NCBI RefSeq assembly: GCF_001708935.1
Contig: NZ_MASI01000002.1
Location: 124,001 to 188,000 of the forward strand
Reading direction: 5' to 3'
From: Methyloligella halotolerans
GTDB lineage: Bacteria > Pseudomonadota > Alphaproteobacteria > Rhizobiales > Methyloligellaceae
DNA: 64,000 nt
Numbering within the stretch: position 1 is the first letter of the stretch; each line of letters starts with the position of its first letter. Shown piece after piece: positions 45,121 through 56,839 of the stretch. Below the pieces are notes generated by a model. It did no database searches. It saw only the letters and a list, made by a program, of their open reading frames with translations, and was not told the DNA's origin. The position numbers and the translations under genes are program-made.

Positions 45121-45978
45121 ATGCTTCGGGAGCCGCCGAAGAGCTATGGCCGTATTGGGCCGCTGGAGGTCCGGCTTGCGCGCAAGCGGAGCGATATCCG
45201 CCGCGCCCAGCGGCTGCGCTACAAGGTGTTCTACGAAGAGATGTCGGCCCGAGCCGACGCGCTGACCATGCTGTCGCGCCGGGACGAGGATCCCTACGAT
45301 CCCATCTTCGACCATCTGCTGGTGCTGGACCACACCACCGCCATGGCCAGCCGCGGCTGGCGGCGCCCTCAGGTGGTGGGCACCTACCGGGTGCTGCGCC
45401 AGGACGTTGCGGACCGCCACGAGGGGTTCTACACCCAGCAGGAATACGACATCGCCCCGCTGATCGAGGCCAAGAGCCCGGAATACAAGTTCATGGAGCT
45501 CGGCCGCTCCTGCGTGCTGAAACCCTATCGCACGCGCCGGACCGTGGAGCTCCTGTGGCACGGGCTTTGGTCCTATGTGCGCGAGAACGGCGTCGACGTG
45601 ATGCTGGGCTGTGCAAGCTTCGAAGGCATCGATCCGAATGCCCATGCCCAAGCCCTGAGCTTCCTGCATCACACGGCCTTGGCACCGGAAGAATGGCGCG
45701 CCCGCGCCCACGACCACCTTCATGTGGACATGGACATCCTGCCGCCGGAGCAGGTGGATATGAAGGCGGCGATGAAGGCCTTGCCACCCCTGATCAAGGG
45801 CTATCTGCGGCTCGGGGCCTATGTGGGCGACGGCGCGGTAATCGACCGTCAGTTCGGCACCACGGACGTTTTGATCGTCCTGCCGGTGGAATCGATCCGG
45901 TCGCGCTATTTCAGCCATTTCGGAGCGCCGGACTCCTTGGGCTCGGTTCTGCTGCCCACCGGGAGCGCCCTGAACTAG
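45121..45978 (+). CDS. olsB: OlsB-like GNAT N-acyltransferase (ornithine lipid synthesis)
   Basis: 285 aa from ATG 45121; a TTG at 45118 is just upstream. Family blocks: [78 protein letters not shown] and [26 protein letters not shown]. OlsB transfers a 3-hydroxyacyl group from ACP to ornithine, making lyso-ornithine lipid, a phosphorus-free membrane lipid. No olsA is next to it; the plsC-like gene at 13.1 kb might supply that step. Followed by hrcA across a gap with a perfect 11-bp dyad. Confidence 0.86.
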   Translation: MLREPPKSYGRIGPLEVRLARKRSDIRRAQRLRYKVFYEEMSARADALTMLSRRDEDPYDPIFDHLLVLDHTTAMASRGWRRPQVVGTYRVLRQDVADRHEGFYTQQEYDIAPLIEAKSPEYKFMELGRSCVLKPYRTRRTVELLWHGLWSYVRENGVDVMLGCASFEGIDPNAHAQALSFLHHTALAPEEWRARAHDHLHVDMDILPPEQVDMKAAMKALPPLIKGYLRLGAYVGDGAVIDRQFGTTDVLIVLPVESIRSRYFSHFGAPDSLGSVLLPTGSALN

Positions 45979-46021
45979 GGTTTTCCTTCGCCGGCCTGCT
46001 CGAGGACGGCGATCGGCGGTT

Positions 46022-46053
46022 GTTCGGCGCGTTACGGGTTTGACGCGCCGAAC
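46022..46053. promoter_or_regulatory. Perfect 11-bp inverted repeat between olsB and hrcA
   Basis: GTTCGGCGCGT, 10-nt centre, ACGCGCCGAAC, starting 44 bp after the olsB stop and ending 23 bp before the hrcA ATG. It does not match the CIRCE sequence bound by HrcA. It could be an operator, or a hairpin that ends olsB transcripts, though no T-run follows. Confidence 0.45.
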
Positions 46054-46075
46054 CGGCGTGCCTAGATTTCAACTC

Positions 46076-47173
46076 ATGCGATACGACGATATCAGCGCGG
46101 CGCTCGGTGCCGCGCAGGGCGCCCAGGACGGATTGACCCGGCTGAATGAGCGGTCGCGCGAGATCTTCAAACGTATCGTGGAGACCTATCTCGCCACGGG
46201 CGAGCCGGTCGGCTCCCGCAATCTCAGCCGTTCCCTGCCCATAACGCTTTCGCCCGCCTCGGTGCGCAACGTCATGAGCGATCTGGAAGCGCTCGGACTG
46301 ATCTACGCGCCGCACACCTCCGCCGGGCGCATGCCGACCCAGACGGGCCTGCGTCTGTTCGTGGACGGTCTGCTCGAGGTGGGCGATGTCAGCCCCGCCG
46401 AACGCGACCAGATCCAGCGCCAAATCTCCGGCGACGGGAAGCACCGGGCCGTCGAGGATTTCCTCACCGAAGCCGGCGCCATGCTGTCGGGCCTGTCCCG
46501 CTGCGCGGGCGTTGTTCTGGTGGACAAGCACACCAAAGCCCTGAAGCAGATCGAGTTCGTGAATCTCGGCGGCGGCCGGGCGCTGGTCGTGCTGGTGGGC
46601 GAAGACGGCGAGGTGGAGAATCGGATCATCTCGGTTCCCGCGGATCTGCCCGTCAGCTCGCTGCAGGAAGCTTCCAACTACATCAACGCCCGAATCGCGG
46701 GCGCCACGATCCAGGATGCGCGCAAGCGAATCGAGACGGAGATCGAGGAGAAGCGCGTGCAGCTCGACGAGCTGACCGCCCATGTGGTCACCGAGGGGCT
46801 GGCCACGTGGTCCGGCGAAGGCGACGGCGGGAAGTCGCTCATCGTCTGCGGCCGGGCGCATCTCCTGGAAGACGTCAGGGCGATGGAGGATCTGGAGCGG
46901 GTGCGCCTGCTTTTCGAGGACCTGGACGCCAAGGAAGAGCTTATCCGCCTGCTTGGCCTCGCGGAACGCGCCGAGGGCGTGCGCATCTTCATCGGCTCGG
47001 AGAACAAACTGTTCTCGCTGTCCGGCTCGGCCCTCATCGTCTCCCCCTTCGAGGATTCCGAACAGAGGATCGTCGGCGTATTGGGGGTTATCGGACCGAC
47101 CCGGTTGAACTACGGTCGGATCATTCCGATGGTGGATTACACCGCGAGGCTGCTCGGCCGACTGGTTCCTTAA
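46076..47173 (+). CDS. hrcA: Heat-inducible transcription repressor HrcA
   Basis: 365 aa from ATG 46076 ([15 protein letters not shown]); a TTG at 46040 is inside the upstream dyad. N-terminal winged helix with [13 protein letters not shown] and [19 protein letters not shown], then [19 protein letters not shown], a GAF-like middle, and C-terminal [21 protein letters not shown]. HrcA represses groESL through CIRCE; no CIRCE is seen in this window. The hrcA-grpE pair is standard. Confidence 0.94.
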   Translation: MRYDDISAALGAAQGAQDGLTRLNERSREIFKRIVETYLATGEPVGSRNLSRSLPITLSPASVRNVMSDLEALGLIYAPHTSAGRMPTQTGLRLFVDGLLEVGDVSPAERDQIQRQISGDGKHRAVEDFLTEAGAMLSGLSRCAGVVLVDKHTKALKQIEFVNLGGGRALVVLVGEDGEVENRIISVPADLPVSSLQEASNYINARIAGATIQDARKRIETEIEEKRVQLDELTAHVVTEGLATWSGEGDGGKSLIVCGRAHLLEDVRAMEDLERVRLLFEDLDAKEELIRLLGLAERAEGVRIFIGSENKLFSLSGSALIVSPFEDSEQRIVGVLGVIGPTRLNYGRIIPMVDYTARLLGRLVP

Positions 47174-47251
47174 CCTTTGCGGCCTTGATTTATTAGGCTT
47201 TGCGGTCGATATCCCCGACAACTCCAGCTTTAGAAAACGATCGGTGCGGCT

Positions 47252-47923
47252 ATGACTGACGAGACGACCGAGCCTCGCGACGAAGACGAGGAGATGAAGG
47301 ACAACGCCGAGGCGGCCAACGATGGCACCGAGGCAGAGACCTCCGAGGGGCGCGACGACGCGGACCTCGTGGCCGAGAACGCGAAGCTGCGCGATCAGCT
47401 TCTGCGGACCATGGCGGATATGGAGAATTTGCGCCGACGGACCGAGCGCGAGAAATCCGACACCTCGAAATACGCGGTGTCCAGTTTCGCCCGCGACGTG
47501 CTCACGGTCGGAGACAATCTCCGCCGGACCATCGAACACGTGCCGGCCGAGGCGGCCTCCAAGGATCCTGCGCTCAAGAGCTTCCTGGACGGCGTGGAAC
47601 TGACGGAGCGCGAGCTGCTCAACATGCTCGAGCGCCACGGCGTGAAGAAGCTCGACCCGCTCGGGGAGCGCTTCGACCCGAATAATCACCAGGCCATGTA
47701 CGAGGTGCCGAATCCGGAGGTCCCTGAAGGTACGGTGGTGGACGTGATGCAGGCAGGCTATACCATTGGGGATCGCTGCCTGCGGCCGGCGCTGGTCGCC
47801 GTGTCGAAGGGCGGTGCGCGCAATCAGCCGCAAGGCAATTCCAAGCCGGCCAATGACGACTATCCGGACGGGTCCGGCGAGGATGGCGAAGCGGTGGAGG
47901 ATGAAGGGCTCCGCAAGGGCTGA
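47252..47923 (+). CDS. grpE: Nucleotide exchange factor GrpE
   Basis: 223 aa. Acidic N-terminal region (about 1-45), long coiled coil ([30 protein letters not shown] region), four-helix segment, and the C-terminal beta domain [34 protein letters not shown]. Releases ADP from DnaK. Ends with an acidic tail. 78 bp downstream of hrcA; dnaK and dnaJ are 3 kb further on. Confidence 0.94.
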   Translation: MTDETTEPRDEDEEMKDNAEAANDGTEAETSEGRDDADLVAENAKLRDQLLRTMADMENLRRRTEREKSDTSKYAVSSFARDVLTVGDNLRRTIEHVPAEAASKDPALKSFLDGVELTERELLNMLERHGVKKLDPLGERFDPNNHQAMYEVPNPEVPEGTVVDVMQAGYTIGDRCLRPALVAVSKGGARNQPQGNSKPANDDYPDGSGEDGEAVEDEGLRKG

Positions 47924-47965
47924 TACGCCTCCAAAGACAGGCAAGAAGAAGACGAGGCGTAGAAC

Positions 47966-48550
47966 GTGCCCTTGAAAGCGAAAGAGCGAGACGCGGCTGC
48001 AGAGCGCGCGCGTCTCATGGAGATCATCCGCGAGCGGTCCTACGCTTTCGGGGTCAGCGTCACCCTCGCCTCGGGGCGCCAGAGCAATACCTACTTCAAC
48101 ATGAAGCCGACCATGCTTCATCCCGAAGGGGCGTTTCTTTCGGCGGCATTGCTGCTGGACGAGATCTCCAAGCTCGATGCCGATTACGTGGGCGGATTGG
48201 AGCTCGGCGCCGTGCCGATCGCTGCCGCGGTCACGGCGCGGAGCTTTGCCCTCGGACATCCCCTCCCGGCTCTCATCATGCGAAAGAAGGCCAAGGATCA
48301 TGGCACGCGCCAGCGCCTGGAAGGGCTGACCGCAGATGAGAGCCTCGAAGGCAAGCGCATCGTGGTGGTCGAGGACGTGACGACGAGTGGCGGCTCGGCG
48401 CTTCAGGCGGTCGAGGCGGTCCGCGAGATGGGCGGCAAAGTCGAGCATGTCGTGACCGTTCTGGACCGCGAAGAAGGCGCGACGGAAGCTCTGAAAGAGC
48501 ATGGCATCGCGCTGATCTCGATTTTCCAGCAGACGGATTTCACTGGCTAG
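47966..48550 (+). CDS. pyrE: Orotate phosphoribosyltransferase
   Basis: 194 aa from a GTG at 47966. PRPP-binding motif VVVEDVTTSGGSALQAVEAV, LASGRQSNTYFNMKPTMLHPEG at the orotate side and MRKKAKDHGTRQRLEG of the flexible loop. Makes OMP from orotate. pyrF, the next step, is at 55.5 kb. 42 bp after grpE. Confidence 0.92.
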   Translation: MPLKAKERDAAAERARLMEIIRERSYAFGVSVTLASGRQSNTYFNMKPTMLHPEGAFLSAALLLDEISKLDADYVGGLELGAVPIAAAVTARSFALGHPLPALIMRKKAKDHGTRQRLEGLTADESLEGKRIVVVEDVTTSGGSALQAVEAVREMGGKVEHVVTVLDREEGATEALKEHGIALISIFQQTDFTG

Positions 48551-48608
48551 GCGGGTCTGTCGACTTATGCGGTCGTGATTGCCGGGTTTGCACCCGCGCA
48601 ATGCCAAG

Positions 48609-49208
48609 TCAGGCCGGCGTCACCCGCCGCAAGGTGAGATTGATACGTCCGCCTTCGGGCATCAGGTCCGAGCTGCCGGCGACGATACGGTCGATGCCGT
48701 GATAGATCAGCCGGTCCTCGCCGCCGAAGATCACCACATCGCCCGACTCCAGCTCGATACGCCTCGTCGGGTCCTTGCGGGTCAGTCCACCGATACGGAA
48801 CATGGCCGTGTCGCCCAGGGAGACCGAGACGACGGGCGCTTCGAAGGTTTGCTCGTCCTCGTCGCGATGCAGGCCCATCTTGGTGCCCTTGGCGTAGTAG
48901 TTGATCAGACAGGCTTCCGGCGGCGCGTCAAACCCCGCCACCTCCTCCCACAGCTTCACCAGAAGGTCCGGAATCGGTGGCCAGGGCTCACCAGTCTCCG
49001 GGTGGACGGGCTCATAACGATAACCCTTCGCCTTGTCCGTGAGCCACCCGAGGCTGCCGCAATTGGTCATGCGCACGGACATGGGCTTGCCCGTGCGCGG
49101 CATTGTGGGCGTGTAGAAGGGCGCGGCGGCGATGACGCTGCGCAGCTCGGCAAGCAAGGACTCCTGAGCGGGTCGATCGAGCTTCTGTTGCAAATGTTTC
49201 ACAGGCAA
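48609..49208 (-). CDS. alkB: AlkB-type alkylated DNA repair dioxygenase
   Basis: 199 aa. Fe(II) ligands H114, D116 (LHRDEDE) and H170 (IYHGID), 2-oxoglutarate-binding arginine in GGRINLTLRR (R188, R194), and the nucleotide-lid region MSVRMTNCGSLGW. Oxidatively removes methyl groups from 1-methyladenine and 3-methylcytosine. No ada gene beside it. Divergent from the methyltransferase gene across 83 bp. Confidence 0.93.
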   Translation of the reverse strand: MPVKHLQQKLDRPAQESLLAELRSVIAAAPFYTPTMPRTGKPMSVRMTNCGSLGWLTDKAKGYRYEPVHPETGEPWPPIPDLLVKLWEEVAGFDAPPEACLINYYAKGTKMGLHRDEDEQTFEAPVVSVSLGDTAMFRIGGLTRKDPTRRIELESGDVVIFGGEDRLIYHGIDRIVAGSSDLMPEGGRINLTLRRVTPA

Positions 49209-49291
49209 TTTGCGGCTCCTCCCTGTCCCGCAGGCGCGATCCGGGATAGTCTGCGGCCTGCGGCAGTTCCAAGCTTCAGGCCCCGATCAGC

Positions 49292-50140
49292 GTGACCCAA
49301 CTCGCGGACGAAAACCAAAACGCTCGCGTCAATCTGGACGGCTACGTCCATTCCCGCGACATGGCAGAGTACGAACGGCTGCGCAAGCAAGCCCAGATGT
49401 GGGAATCGGCGACGCGCCGGGTGCTCCAGAAGGCCGGACTCTCGCCCGGCATGCATTGTCTCGATGTGGGGGCGGGACCCGGCTCTGTCATGAGCATCAT
49501 GGCTCAAGGCGTCGGGCCGAAAGGCGCGGTGACGGGGATCGAGATCGATCCGGGTCTCGTTTCGATGGGGCGCGATGCGCTGAAACGACGGGGCGGCGCA
49601 AATTTCGAGATCGTTGAAGGCGACATCAACGGCCTCGACGAAATTCCGGGCGCGCCGTTCGATCTCGCATTCTGCCGCTGCTTCCTCATGCATATGCCCG
49701 ATCCCGCCGAGGTGCTTGCCAAGATGCGGGCGTGGACCAAGCCCGGCGGCGTGGTGATCGCCCAGGAGTACGATTTCGGCAGCTTCGCGGTGGAACCCGA
49801 CTGCTCCGCCATGGCGGCGTTCTCGGAGTTGTTCGAGGGCGTGTTCGATGCGCACGGGCGACGGATGCACGAGGGCCGGGAGTTGCCCGCACAATTTGCC
49901 GCGGCCGGCATGGAGACGCTTTCGGACACGCATTCGGAGGTCCGCTTCCTACCCCTTTCCGAAATGGCCGGCATGCTGCTCGGGGTCTATTGCAGCCTGT
50001 TCGATGCGGGCCGGGAGCTCGGGCTCGTGGACGACGCCCAAAAGGAGCAATTCGAGGCCGATCTGCGGGCGGCGAGTGAGAGCGGAGACTATTTCTGCCT
50101 CACACCATCCCTGATCGCCGTCTGGGCGGTCGTCGCGTGA
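49292..50140 (+). CDS. Class I SAM-dependent methyltransferase
   Basis: 282 aa from a GTG at 49292. Motif I DVGAGPGS at residues 58-65, motif II-like TGIEIDPGLV, post-I GDINGL, and FDLAFCRCFLMHMPDPAEVL. C-terminal part is helical. Substrate cannot be named; the ubiE/small-molecule subgroup is most like it. Stands alone before the dnaK control region. Confidence 0.8.
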   Translation: MTQLADENQNARVNLDGYVHSRDMAEYERLRKQAQMWESATRRVLQKAGLSPGMHCLDVGAGPGSVMSIMAQGVGPKGAVTGIEIDPGLVSMGRDALKRRGGANFEIVEGDINGLDEIPGAPFDLAFCRCFLMHMPDPAEVLAKMRAWTKPGGVVIAQEYDFGSFAVEPDCSAMAAFSELFEGVFDAHGRRMHEGRELPAQFAAAGMETLSDTHSEVRFLPLSEMAGMLLGVYCSLFDAGRELGLVDDAQKEQFEADLRAASESGDYFCLTPSLIAVWAVVA

Positions 50141-50223
50141 TTGCTCGTTAAGGATTGCTTCGTAGAACTCACAGCCTCTCAAGGGGCGGAACCCCCGCAG
50201 ATCCCTAAGCTTCCCATCGGGCT

Positions 50224-50270
50224 AATCCCTCGGGTTCTATGGGTTAAATCCCTTGGGTTCGTATGGGGTT
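50224..50270. repeat. Imperfect 23-bp tandem repeat upstream of dnaK
   Basis: AATCCCTCGGGTTCTATGGG (50224 on) recurs as AATCCCTTGGGTTCGTATGG (50247 on), period 23, just before the RpoH-type promoter. It may be a protein-binding site array or a chance duplication. Confidence 0.6.
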
Positions 50271-50286
50271 TTGGGCAGCCACTCGC

Positions 50287-50315
50287 CTTGCGGGCAACAA
50301 AGCCGGCCCCTATAT
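50287..50315 (+). promoter_or_regulatory. RpoH (sigma32)-type heat-shock promoter of dnaK
   Basis: CTTG (50287-50290), 18-nt spacer, CCTATAT (50309-50315), a close match to the alphaproteobacterial RpoH consensus CTTG-N17/18-CYTATNT. The untranslated leader to the dnaK ATG is about 135 nt. The rest of the 317-bp gap holds a tandem repeat and no gene. Confidence 0.75.
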
Positions 50316-50457
50316 AACCGCGGAAACCCAGTCGGATTTCGGCTGGCTCGCCTAAATGAATTTAGGGGACCGTGCGTCCGCGGAGAGTTTCGATAACGGA
50401 CGCGTTCACCGGGTGCCATCGGGCCCGGACGGTCTGCCAGAGAAGAGAGGTTTGAAC

Positions 50458-52383
<1,926 letters not shown>

Positions 52384-52399
52384 CGCTAGTCCGAGAGAC

Positions 52400-52425
52400 G
52401 GCCGGGGTTCGCCAGAGCCCCGGCC
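52400..52425 (+). terminator. Strong hairpin between dnaK and dnaJ
   Basis: GGCCGGGG-N10-CCCCGGCC, 8-bp G+C stem 17 bp after the dnaK stop. No T-run, so it may act as a partial terminator or RNA-stability element lowering dnaJ output relative to dnaK. Confidence 0.55.
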
Positions 52426-52493
52426 TCATCCTGCCAAAAGAGACTGCGCCGGGCCGCGTGTCCCTGGCCTGAAGCGCAAAGTCCGGAGGGGCG

Positions 52494-53651
52494 ATGTCGA
52501 AACGTTGCTATTACGAAACTCTGGGGGTGACCCGCAGCGCCGGTGATCGAGAGATCAAGACGGCGTTCCGCAAGCTCGCGAAGGAATGCCACCCCGACAG
52601 CAACCGGAACGATCCGGAAAGCGAGCAGAAATTCAAGGAAGTCAACGAGGCCTACGAGGCGCTGAAAGATCCTCAGCGACGGGCGGCCTATGACCGGTTT
52701 GGCCACGCCGCGTTCGAGAATAACGGCTTCGGCGGCGGCGGGGCCCACGGCTTCGGCGGCGATTTTTCCGCTTCCATGTCGGCCATGTTCGACGACCTGT
52801 TCGGCGAGTTCATGGGGCCGCGCCAGCGCCGGCCGCGCAGCGGACGCGAGCGTGGCGCCGATCTCCGCTACAACATGGAGATCACCCTGGAAGAGGCCTA
52901 TGAGGGCAAGACGGCGCAGATCCGTGTGCCGACCTCGGTGGTCTGCGAGACCTGCGAAGGGGCGGGTGCGACGCCTGGCTCATCGCCGTCGGTCTGCGAT
53001 ACCTGCGGCGGCATGGGCAAGGTGCGCGCCACCCAGGGCTTCTTCACCATCGAGCGCGTCTGCCCGACCTGCGACGGCCGCGGCGAGGTGATCAAGGATC
53101 CTTGCGGCGCCTGCAACGGCCAGGGCCGCGTGACCCGCGAACGCACATTGTCGGTCACCATTCCGGTCGGCGTCGAGGACGGCACCCGTATCCGCCTCGG
53201 CGGCGAGGGCGAGGCCGGCATGCGCGGCGGACCGCCGGGCGACCTCTATATCTTCCTGTCCATAAAGCCCCACGAGTTCTTCCAGCGGGACGGGGCGGAT
53301 CTGTTCTGCCGTGTGCCGATCGCCATGACCTGCGCCGCCCTTGGCGGCGAGATCGAGGTGCCCACCATCGACGGCGGCACCACCCGGGTGAAGATCCCCG
53401 AAGGCTCCCAGAGCGGGCGTCAGTTCCGGCTGAAGTCCCAGGGGATGCCGATCCTGCGGTCCCGGCAGACGGGCGATCTGTACATCCAGGCGGAAGTCGA
53501 AACGCCGAAGAATCTGACCAAGCGTCAGAAAGAGCTGCTGAAAGAGTTCGAAGAGGCGTCGAACGACAAGACAAATCCGGAATCCACCGGTTTTTTTGCT
53601 CGGATGAAAGACTTTTTCGATAGCATCGGCGAAGGTTCGAAAGAGGATTAG
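52494..53651 (+). CDS. dnaJ: Chaperone protein DnaJ
   Basis: 385 aa. J domain with HPD at residues 33-35 (CHPDSNRND), a Gly/Phe-rich region, four zinc-finger repeats [32 protein letters not shown], and the C-terminal substrate domain. Ribosome binding site GGAGGGG 6 nt upstream. The co-chaperone of the DnaK encoded 110 bp upstream; an internal hairpin separates them. Confidence 0.97.
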   Translation: MSKRCYYETLGVTRSAGDREIKTAFRKLAKECHPDSNRNDPESEQKFKEVNEAYEALKDPQRRAAYDRFGHAAFENNGFGGGGAHGFGGDFSASMSAMFDDLFGEFMGPRQRRPRSGRERGADLRYNMEITLEEAYEGKTAQIRVPTSVVCETCEGAGATPGSSPSVCDTCGGMGKVRATQGFFTIERVCPTCDGRGEVIKDPCGACNGQGRVTRERTLSVTIPVGVEDGTRIRLGGEGEAGMRGGPPGDLYIFLSIKPHEFFQRDGADLFCRVPIAMTCAALGGEIEVPTIDGGTTRVKIPEGSQSGRQFRLKSQGMPILRSRQTGDLYIQAEVETPKNLTKRQKELLKEFEEASNDKTNPESTGFFARMKDFFDSIGEGSKED

Positions 53652-53669
53652 CCGGACTATTCCGGCTTT
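53651..53669 (+). terminator. Short terminator after dnaJ
   Basis: GCCGGA-CTAT-TCCGGC followed by TTT, beginning at the last base of the dnaJ stop codon. A 6-bp stem with a short T-run; a modest terminator for the dnaKJ unit. Confidence 0.55.
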
Positions 53670-53722
53670 CCCTCGAACGCAACCTCGCGCGGAATCCTCC
53701 GCGCCTGCAGGGGGAGAGGCCG

Positions 53723-54798
53723 ATGGCCGCCAGCTCGAGCGAAAAGAGCCAGCTGTCGAAAGATTTGCAGCGTAAGCCCGTCTTGCGGGACGCTATGATG
53801 GCGACCGCCGGGGTGATCATCGTCACGGTGCTCGCTTTGATCCTGTGGATCGCGCGGGTGCCGGTGCTGCTCGCCTTCGCAGGCGTCCTGCTGGCCATCG
53901 TGCTGCATGGCGGCAGCGAATGGCTGCATGCGAAGACCGGGATGCCTCGCATGCTCGCCCTGGGTCTGCTGGTGGTCCTGGCGATCGGCGGCGTCGCGAC
54001 GGTAATCGCCTCTGCCGGACCGACCATCGTCAACCAGACCGGCCAGCTTGTGAACAGCATCGGGTCGGGCATCACCAACCTCTCCCAGGAGCTGTTCGAC
54101 CTGGAAGAGGGCGAGACCCTCTTCAAGAACTTCAAGATCCAGGACATCCTCAACGACCTGCAGCCCTGGGGCCTGGCCTCGGGCGCCACGGCGGTCGCGG
54201 GCAATGTGCTCGGCGTTCTTGCGGGCGCATTCATCGTCCTGTTCTTCGGCATCTACGTCGCGGCCGATCCGCAGACCCACGTGAAGCTCCTCTCCCAGGT
54301 GGCGCCGCCCAGCGAGCGGAAGAATACGCGGGCGCTTCTGAAGGAGACCGGGGACGTCTTGCGCCGCTGGATCGTGGGTCAGGCCATCGCCATGGCGGCC
54401 ATCGGCGCCCTGACCTATGTCGGCCTGCTGATCCTCGGCGTGCCCATGGCGTTCGCGCTCGCCCTGTTTGCGGCGCTGGCGGGCTTCCTGCCTTATCTCG
54501 GGCCGATCATCGGCGCGGTACCGATCCTCCTGGTGGCAGGCGGGGACAGCTCCATCTCGTGTTCTATGTGCTGATCCTCTATCTGCTGGTGCAGGGGCTG
54601 GAAAGCTATCTGCTGACACCGCTGATCCAGGCCAAGGCCGTCTCCCTGCCGCCGGCGGTGGTTATCCTGAACCAGCTCGTGATGGGCGCCCTGTTCGGCA
54701 TTCTCGGCATCGCGCTCGCCACGCCGATCGCCGCCGCAGCGACCATTCCCCTCCGCCATTGGTTCGGCGCCCCGGACGAGGACGATCCGCCGGGCTAG
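53723..54798 (+). CDS. AI-2E family (UPF0118) transporter (frameshifted)
   Basis: About 358 aa when restored, seven or eight hydrophobic segments. Typical blocks: VPVLLAFAGVLLAIVLHGG, LAGAFIVLFFGIYVAADP, RRWIVGQAIAMAAIGALTYVGLLILGVP and GFLPYLGPIIGAVPILLVA. Near 54543 a G-run is one short (GGGG), and QLHLVFYVLILYLLVQGLESYLLTPLIQ continues in the -1 frame to 54798. The family contains sodium or small-molecule exporters; the substrate here is not predictable. Same strand as dnaJ, 71 bp on. Confidence 0.87.
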
Positions 54799-54901
54799 GT
54801 TCTCCGCCGGCCGCTTCGTTGCGGACCCATCCTCCCCTTGCTACGAAACCTCCCGGACCTGCACGCGTTGGCTCCACGCGTTCCAACCAGAGAGGATGAT
54901 C

Positions 54902-55468
54902 ATGAGGCTGCTGTTTTTTGCCGGCTCCACCCGCGAAGGGTCCCATAACGTGAAGCTCGCCAAGCATTGCCGGCACATAGCTGAGGCTAATGGCGTGGAG
55001 GCGATCTTCGTCAGCCTCAAGGATTACGAGCTGCCCCTCTACAACGGCGACTTCGAGAAGGACGAGGGCGTGCCGAAGGCGGCCCGGGAGTTCAAGGCGC
55101 TGATGGGAGAGTATGACGGCGTCTTTATCGCGTCGCCCGAATACAACTCCTCGATCACGCCACTCCTGAAGAATACCCTGGACTGGGTGTCGCGCGTGAA
55201 GGAGGGGGAGGATGTGTTCAAGACCCGGCCCTTTGCGATCGGCGGCGCCTCCCCCAGCTATTTCGGCGGCTTCCGCAGCCTGCTCACCCTGCGCCAGGTG
55301 CTGGAGCTCGGCCTCGGCGCCCATGTGGTGCCCCAGCACGTGATCGTGCCGTCGGCCCACGACTCCTTCGAAGACACTGGCCACCTGAAGGGCGACATCA
55401 AGCAGAAGATGGCCACCGACACGGTCGAGGCGCTCGCCGTCGCTGCCAAACGTTGGAAGACAGAATGA
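54902..55468 (+). CDS. NADPH-dependent FMN reductase family protein
   Basis: 188 aa from ATG 54902, which has GAGAGG at a proper 6-nt distance; the ATG at 54896 touches that site. Flavodoxin-like fold with FAGSTREGSHNVKLAKH (FMN phosphate loop) and FIASPEYNSSITPLLKNTLDWVSR. Reduces FMN or quinones with NAD(P)H. Ends on the pyrF start (ATGA overlap). Confidence 0.88.
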   Translation: MRLLFFAGSTREGSHNVKLAKHCRHIAEANGVEAIFVSLKDYELPLYNGDFEKDEGVPKAAREFKALMGEYDGVFIASPEYNSSITPLLKNTLDWVSRVKEGEDVFKTRPFAIGGASPSYFGGFRSLLTLRQVLELGLGAHVVPQHVIVPSAHDSFEDTGHLKGDIKQKMATDTVEALAVAAKRWKTE

Positions 55469-56195
55469 ACGCCGCGCTCGGGGACGGAAAGCCAGAATCC
55501 GCCCGCGACCGGCTGATGGTCGCCATCGACGTCCCTGACCCGGACGACGCCAAGGCGCTGATCGAAACCATCGGCGACGCGGCAGGCGTGTTCAAGATCG
55601 GCCTGGAGCTGTTGTTCTCCGGCGGCTTCGCCTGGTGGATGAGCTGGCCGGCCAAGGCCACAAGATCTTCCTCGATGCAAAGCTACTGGATATCGAGACC
55701 ACGGTAGAGCGGGCAACGGCCGCCATCGCCAAGAGCGGCGCGGCGTTCCTGACGGTGCATGCCACGGACAGCAAGACCCTGGAGGCCGCCGTGCGTGGCC
55801 GGGGCAATGCCGCTCTCAAGCTCCTGGGCGTCACCGTGCTCACCAATCTCGGGCCGGGCGATCTGAAGGAGCAGGGTATTATCGAGCCGGCCGTCGCGCT
55901 GGTGCCTCAGCGGGCGCAACTCGCCCAGGATGCGGGCTTCGACGGTGTGGTCTCATCGGGCAAGGAGGCGCGTGCACTGCGGGAACGGCTGGGCCATGAC
56001 TTCCTGATCGTCACGCCCGGCATACGCCCGGCGGGCGCGGAGGCCAACGACCAAACCCGCGCCGTGACGCCGAAGGCCGCGATCGAGGCCGGAGCCAGCT
56101 ATTTGGTGGTGGGGCGCCCGATCACCCGGGCGGAGGACCCGCGGGGCGCGGCCGAGAAGATCGTCGAAGAAATAGAGTCCGCGCTCGGCGCCTGA
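55465..56195 (+). CDS. pyrF: Orotidine 5'-phosphate decarboxylase (frameshifted)
   Basis: About 243 aa when restored. From ATG 55465 overlapping the previous stop: RLMVAIDVPDPDDAKALIE, VFKIGLELLFSGGFA; then near 55632 one C is missing (GCC-CTG reads GCCTGG), and LVDELAGQGHKIFLDAKLLDIETTV continues in the -1 frame with the catalytic D-x-K-x-x-D and later VTPGIRPAGAEANDQTR and VVGRPITRA. Last step of UMP synthesis. A pyrimidine prototroph needs it, so an assembly error is more likely than loss. Confidence 0.9.
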
Positions 56196-56203
56196 TCCGC
56201 CCT

Positions 56204-56533
56204 TTAGGCTTCCAGATCCTTGACCCGGGAGCGCACGACGACGTCGAGGGTCTCGGCGTCGCCCTCCAGGCGGACCTGCTTCAGCCGGGACTTGCCGCCC
56301 TTCTCTACGGAGACATTGGTGTGGGGCAGGCCGATCCACTTGGCGATCAGCTTCTCCAAAGCCGAATTCGCCTTGCCGTCCTCCGGCACGGCGCGGACCC
56401 GCGCCTTCAGGACCGGCGCGCCATCGAACTCCTCGATCCCCTCAACCTGATCGCGGCCGGATTTCGGCGTCAGGCGAACGGCCAGCAGAACGCCTTCGGA
56501 ATCGCGGCGGAATGGCATGGGGGGGATGGACAA
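56204..56533 (-). CDS. DUF167/YggU family protein
   Basis: 109 aa with RLTPKSGRDQVEGIEEFDG, LKARVRAVPEDGKANSALEKLIAKWIGLP and VSVEKGGKSRLKQVRLEG, the DUF167 pattern. Small cytosolic protein of unknown function, normally next to yggT as here. Convergent with pyrF. Confidence 0.9.
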   Translation of the reverse strand: MSIPPMPFRRDSEGVLLAVRLTPKSGRDQVEGIEEFDGAPVLKARVRAVPEDGKANSALEKLIAKWIGLPHTNVSVEKGGKSRLKQVRLEGDAETLDVVVRSRVKDLEA

Positions 56534-56542
56534 GGGACGCGC

Positions 56543-56839
56543 CTAGCGAAGCAGCGCCGGGGCAAGCCAGCCCAGCAGCACCACGTCGCGCAAGAAGAGG
56601 AGCAGCAGGATCAGGATCACCGGCGAGATATCGATACCGCCGAGATTGGGCAGAATGGACCGGATCGGGCGCAGGGCCGGCTCAGTGACGCGATAGAGCG
56701 TATCGGCGATAGCGAGCACGAAACGATTCGACGTGTTGACCACGTTGAACGCGATGAGCCAGCTCAAAATGGCGCTGGCGATGATCACCCAAATATAGAG
56801 ATCGATAATAAGAACGAGAAAATTGATCAGCGGGATCAT
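56543..56839 (-). CDS. YggT family membrane protein
   Basis: 98 aa from ATG near 56839 ([19 protein letters not shown]); the frame is open to a TTG at 56920 but the added residues are not membrane-like. Two hydrophobic segments at the ends and the motif [29 protein letters not shown]. YggT proteins influence osmotic tolerance and division in other bacteria. 9 bp upstream of the DUF167 gene on the same strand. Confidence 0.9.
   Translation of the reverse strand: MIPLINFLVLIIDLYIWVIIASAILSWLIAFNVVNTSNRFVLAIADTLYRVTEPALRPIRSILPNLGGIDISPVILILLLLFLRDVVLLGWLAPALLR

Noticed and set aside
45060-46043. 327-codon frame covering olsB
   Set aside because: It is the +2 shadow of the OlsB frame; the 286-codon frame has the family motifs.
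46022-46053. CIRCE element
   Set aside because: The dyad has a 10-nt centre and arms unrelated to TTAGCACTC/GAGTGCTAA.
45911-48607. 898-codon open frame on the minus strand over hrcA, grpE and pyrE
   Set aside because: Antisense shadow of three recognised genes, His/Arg/Leu-rich and without family motifs.
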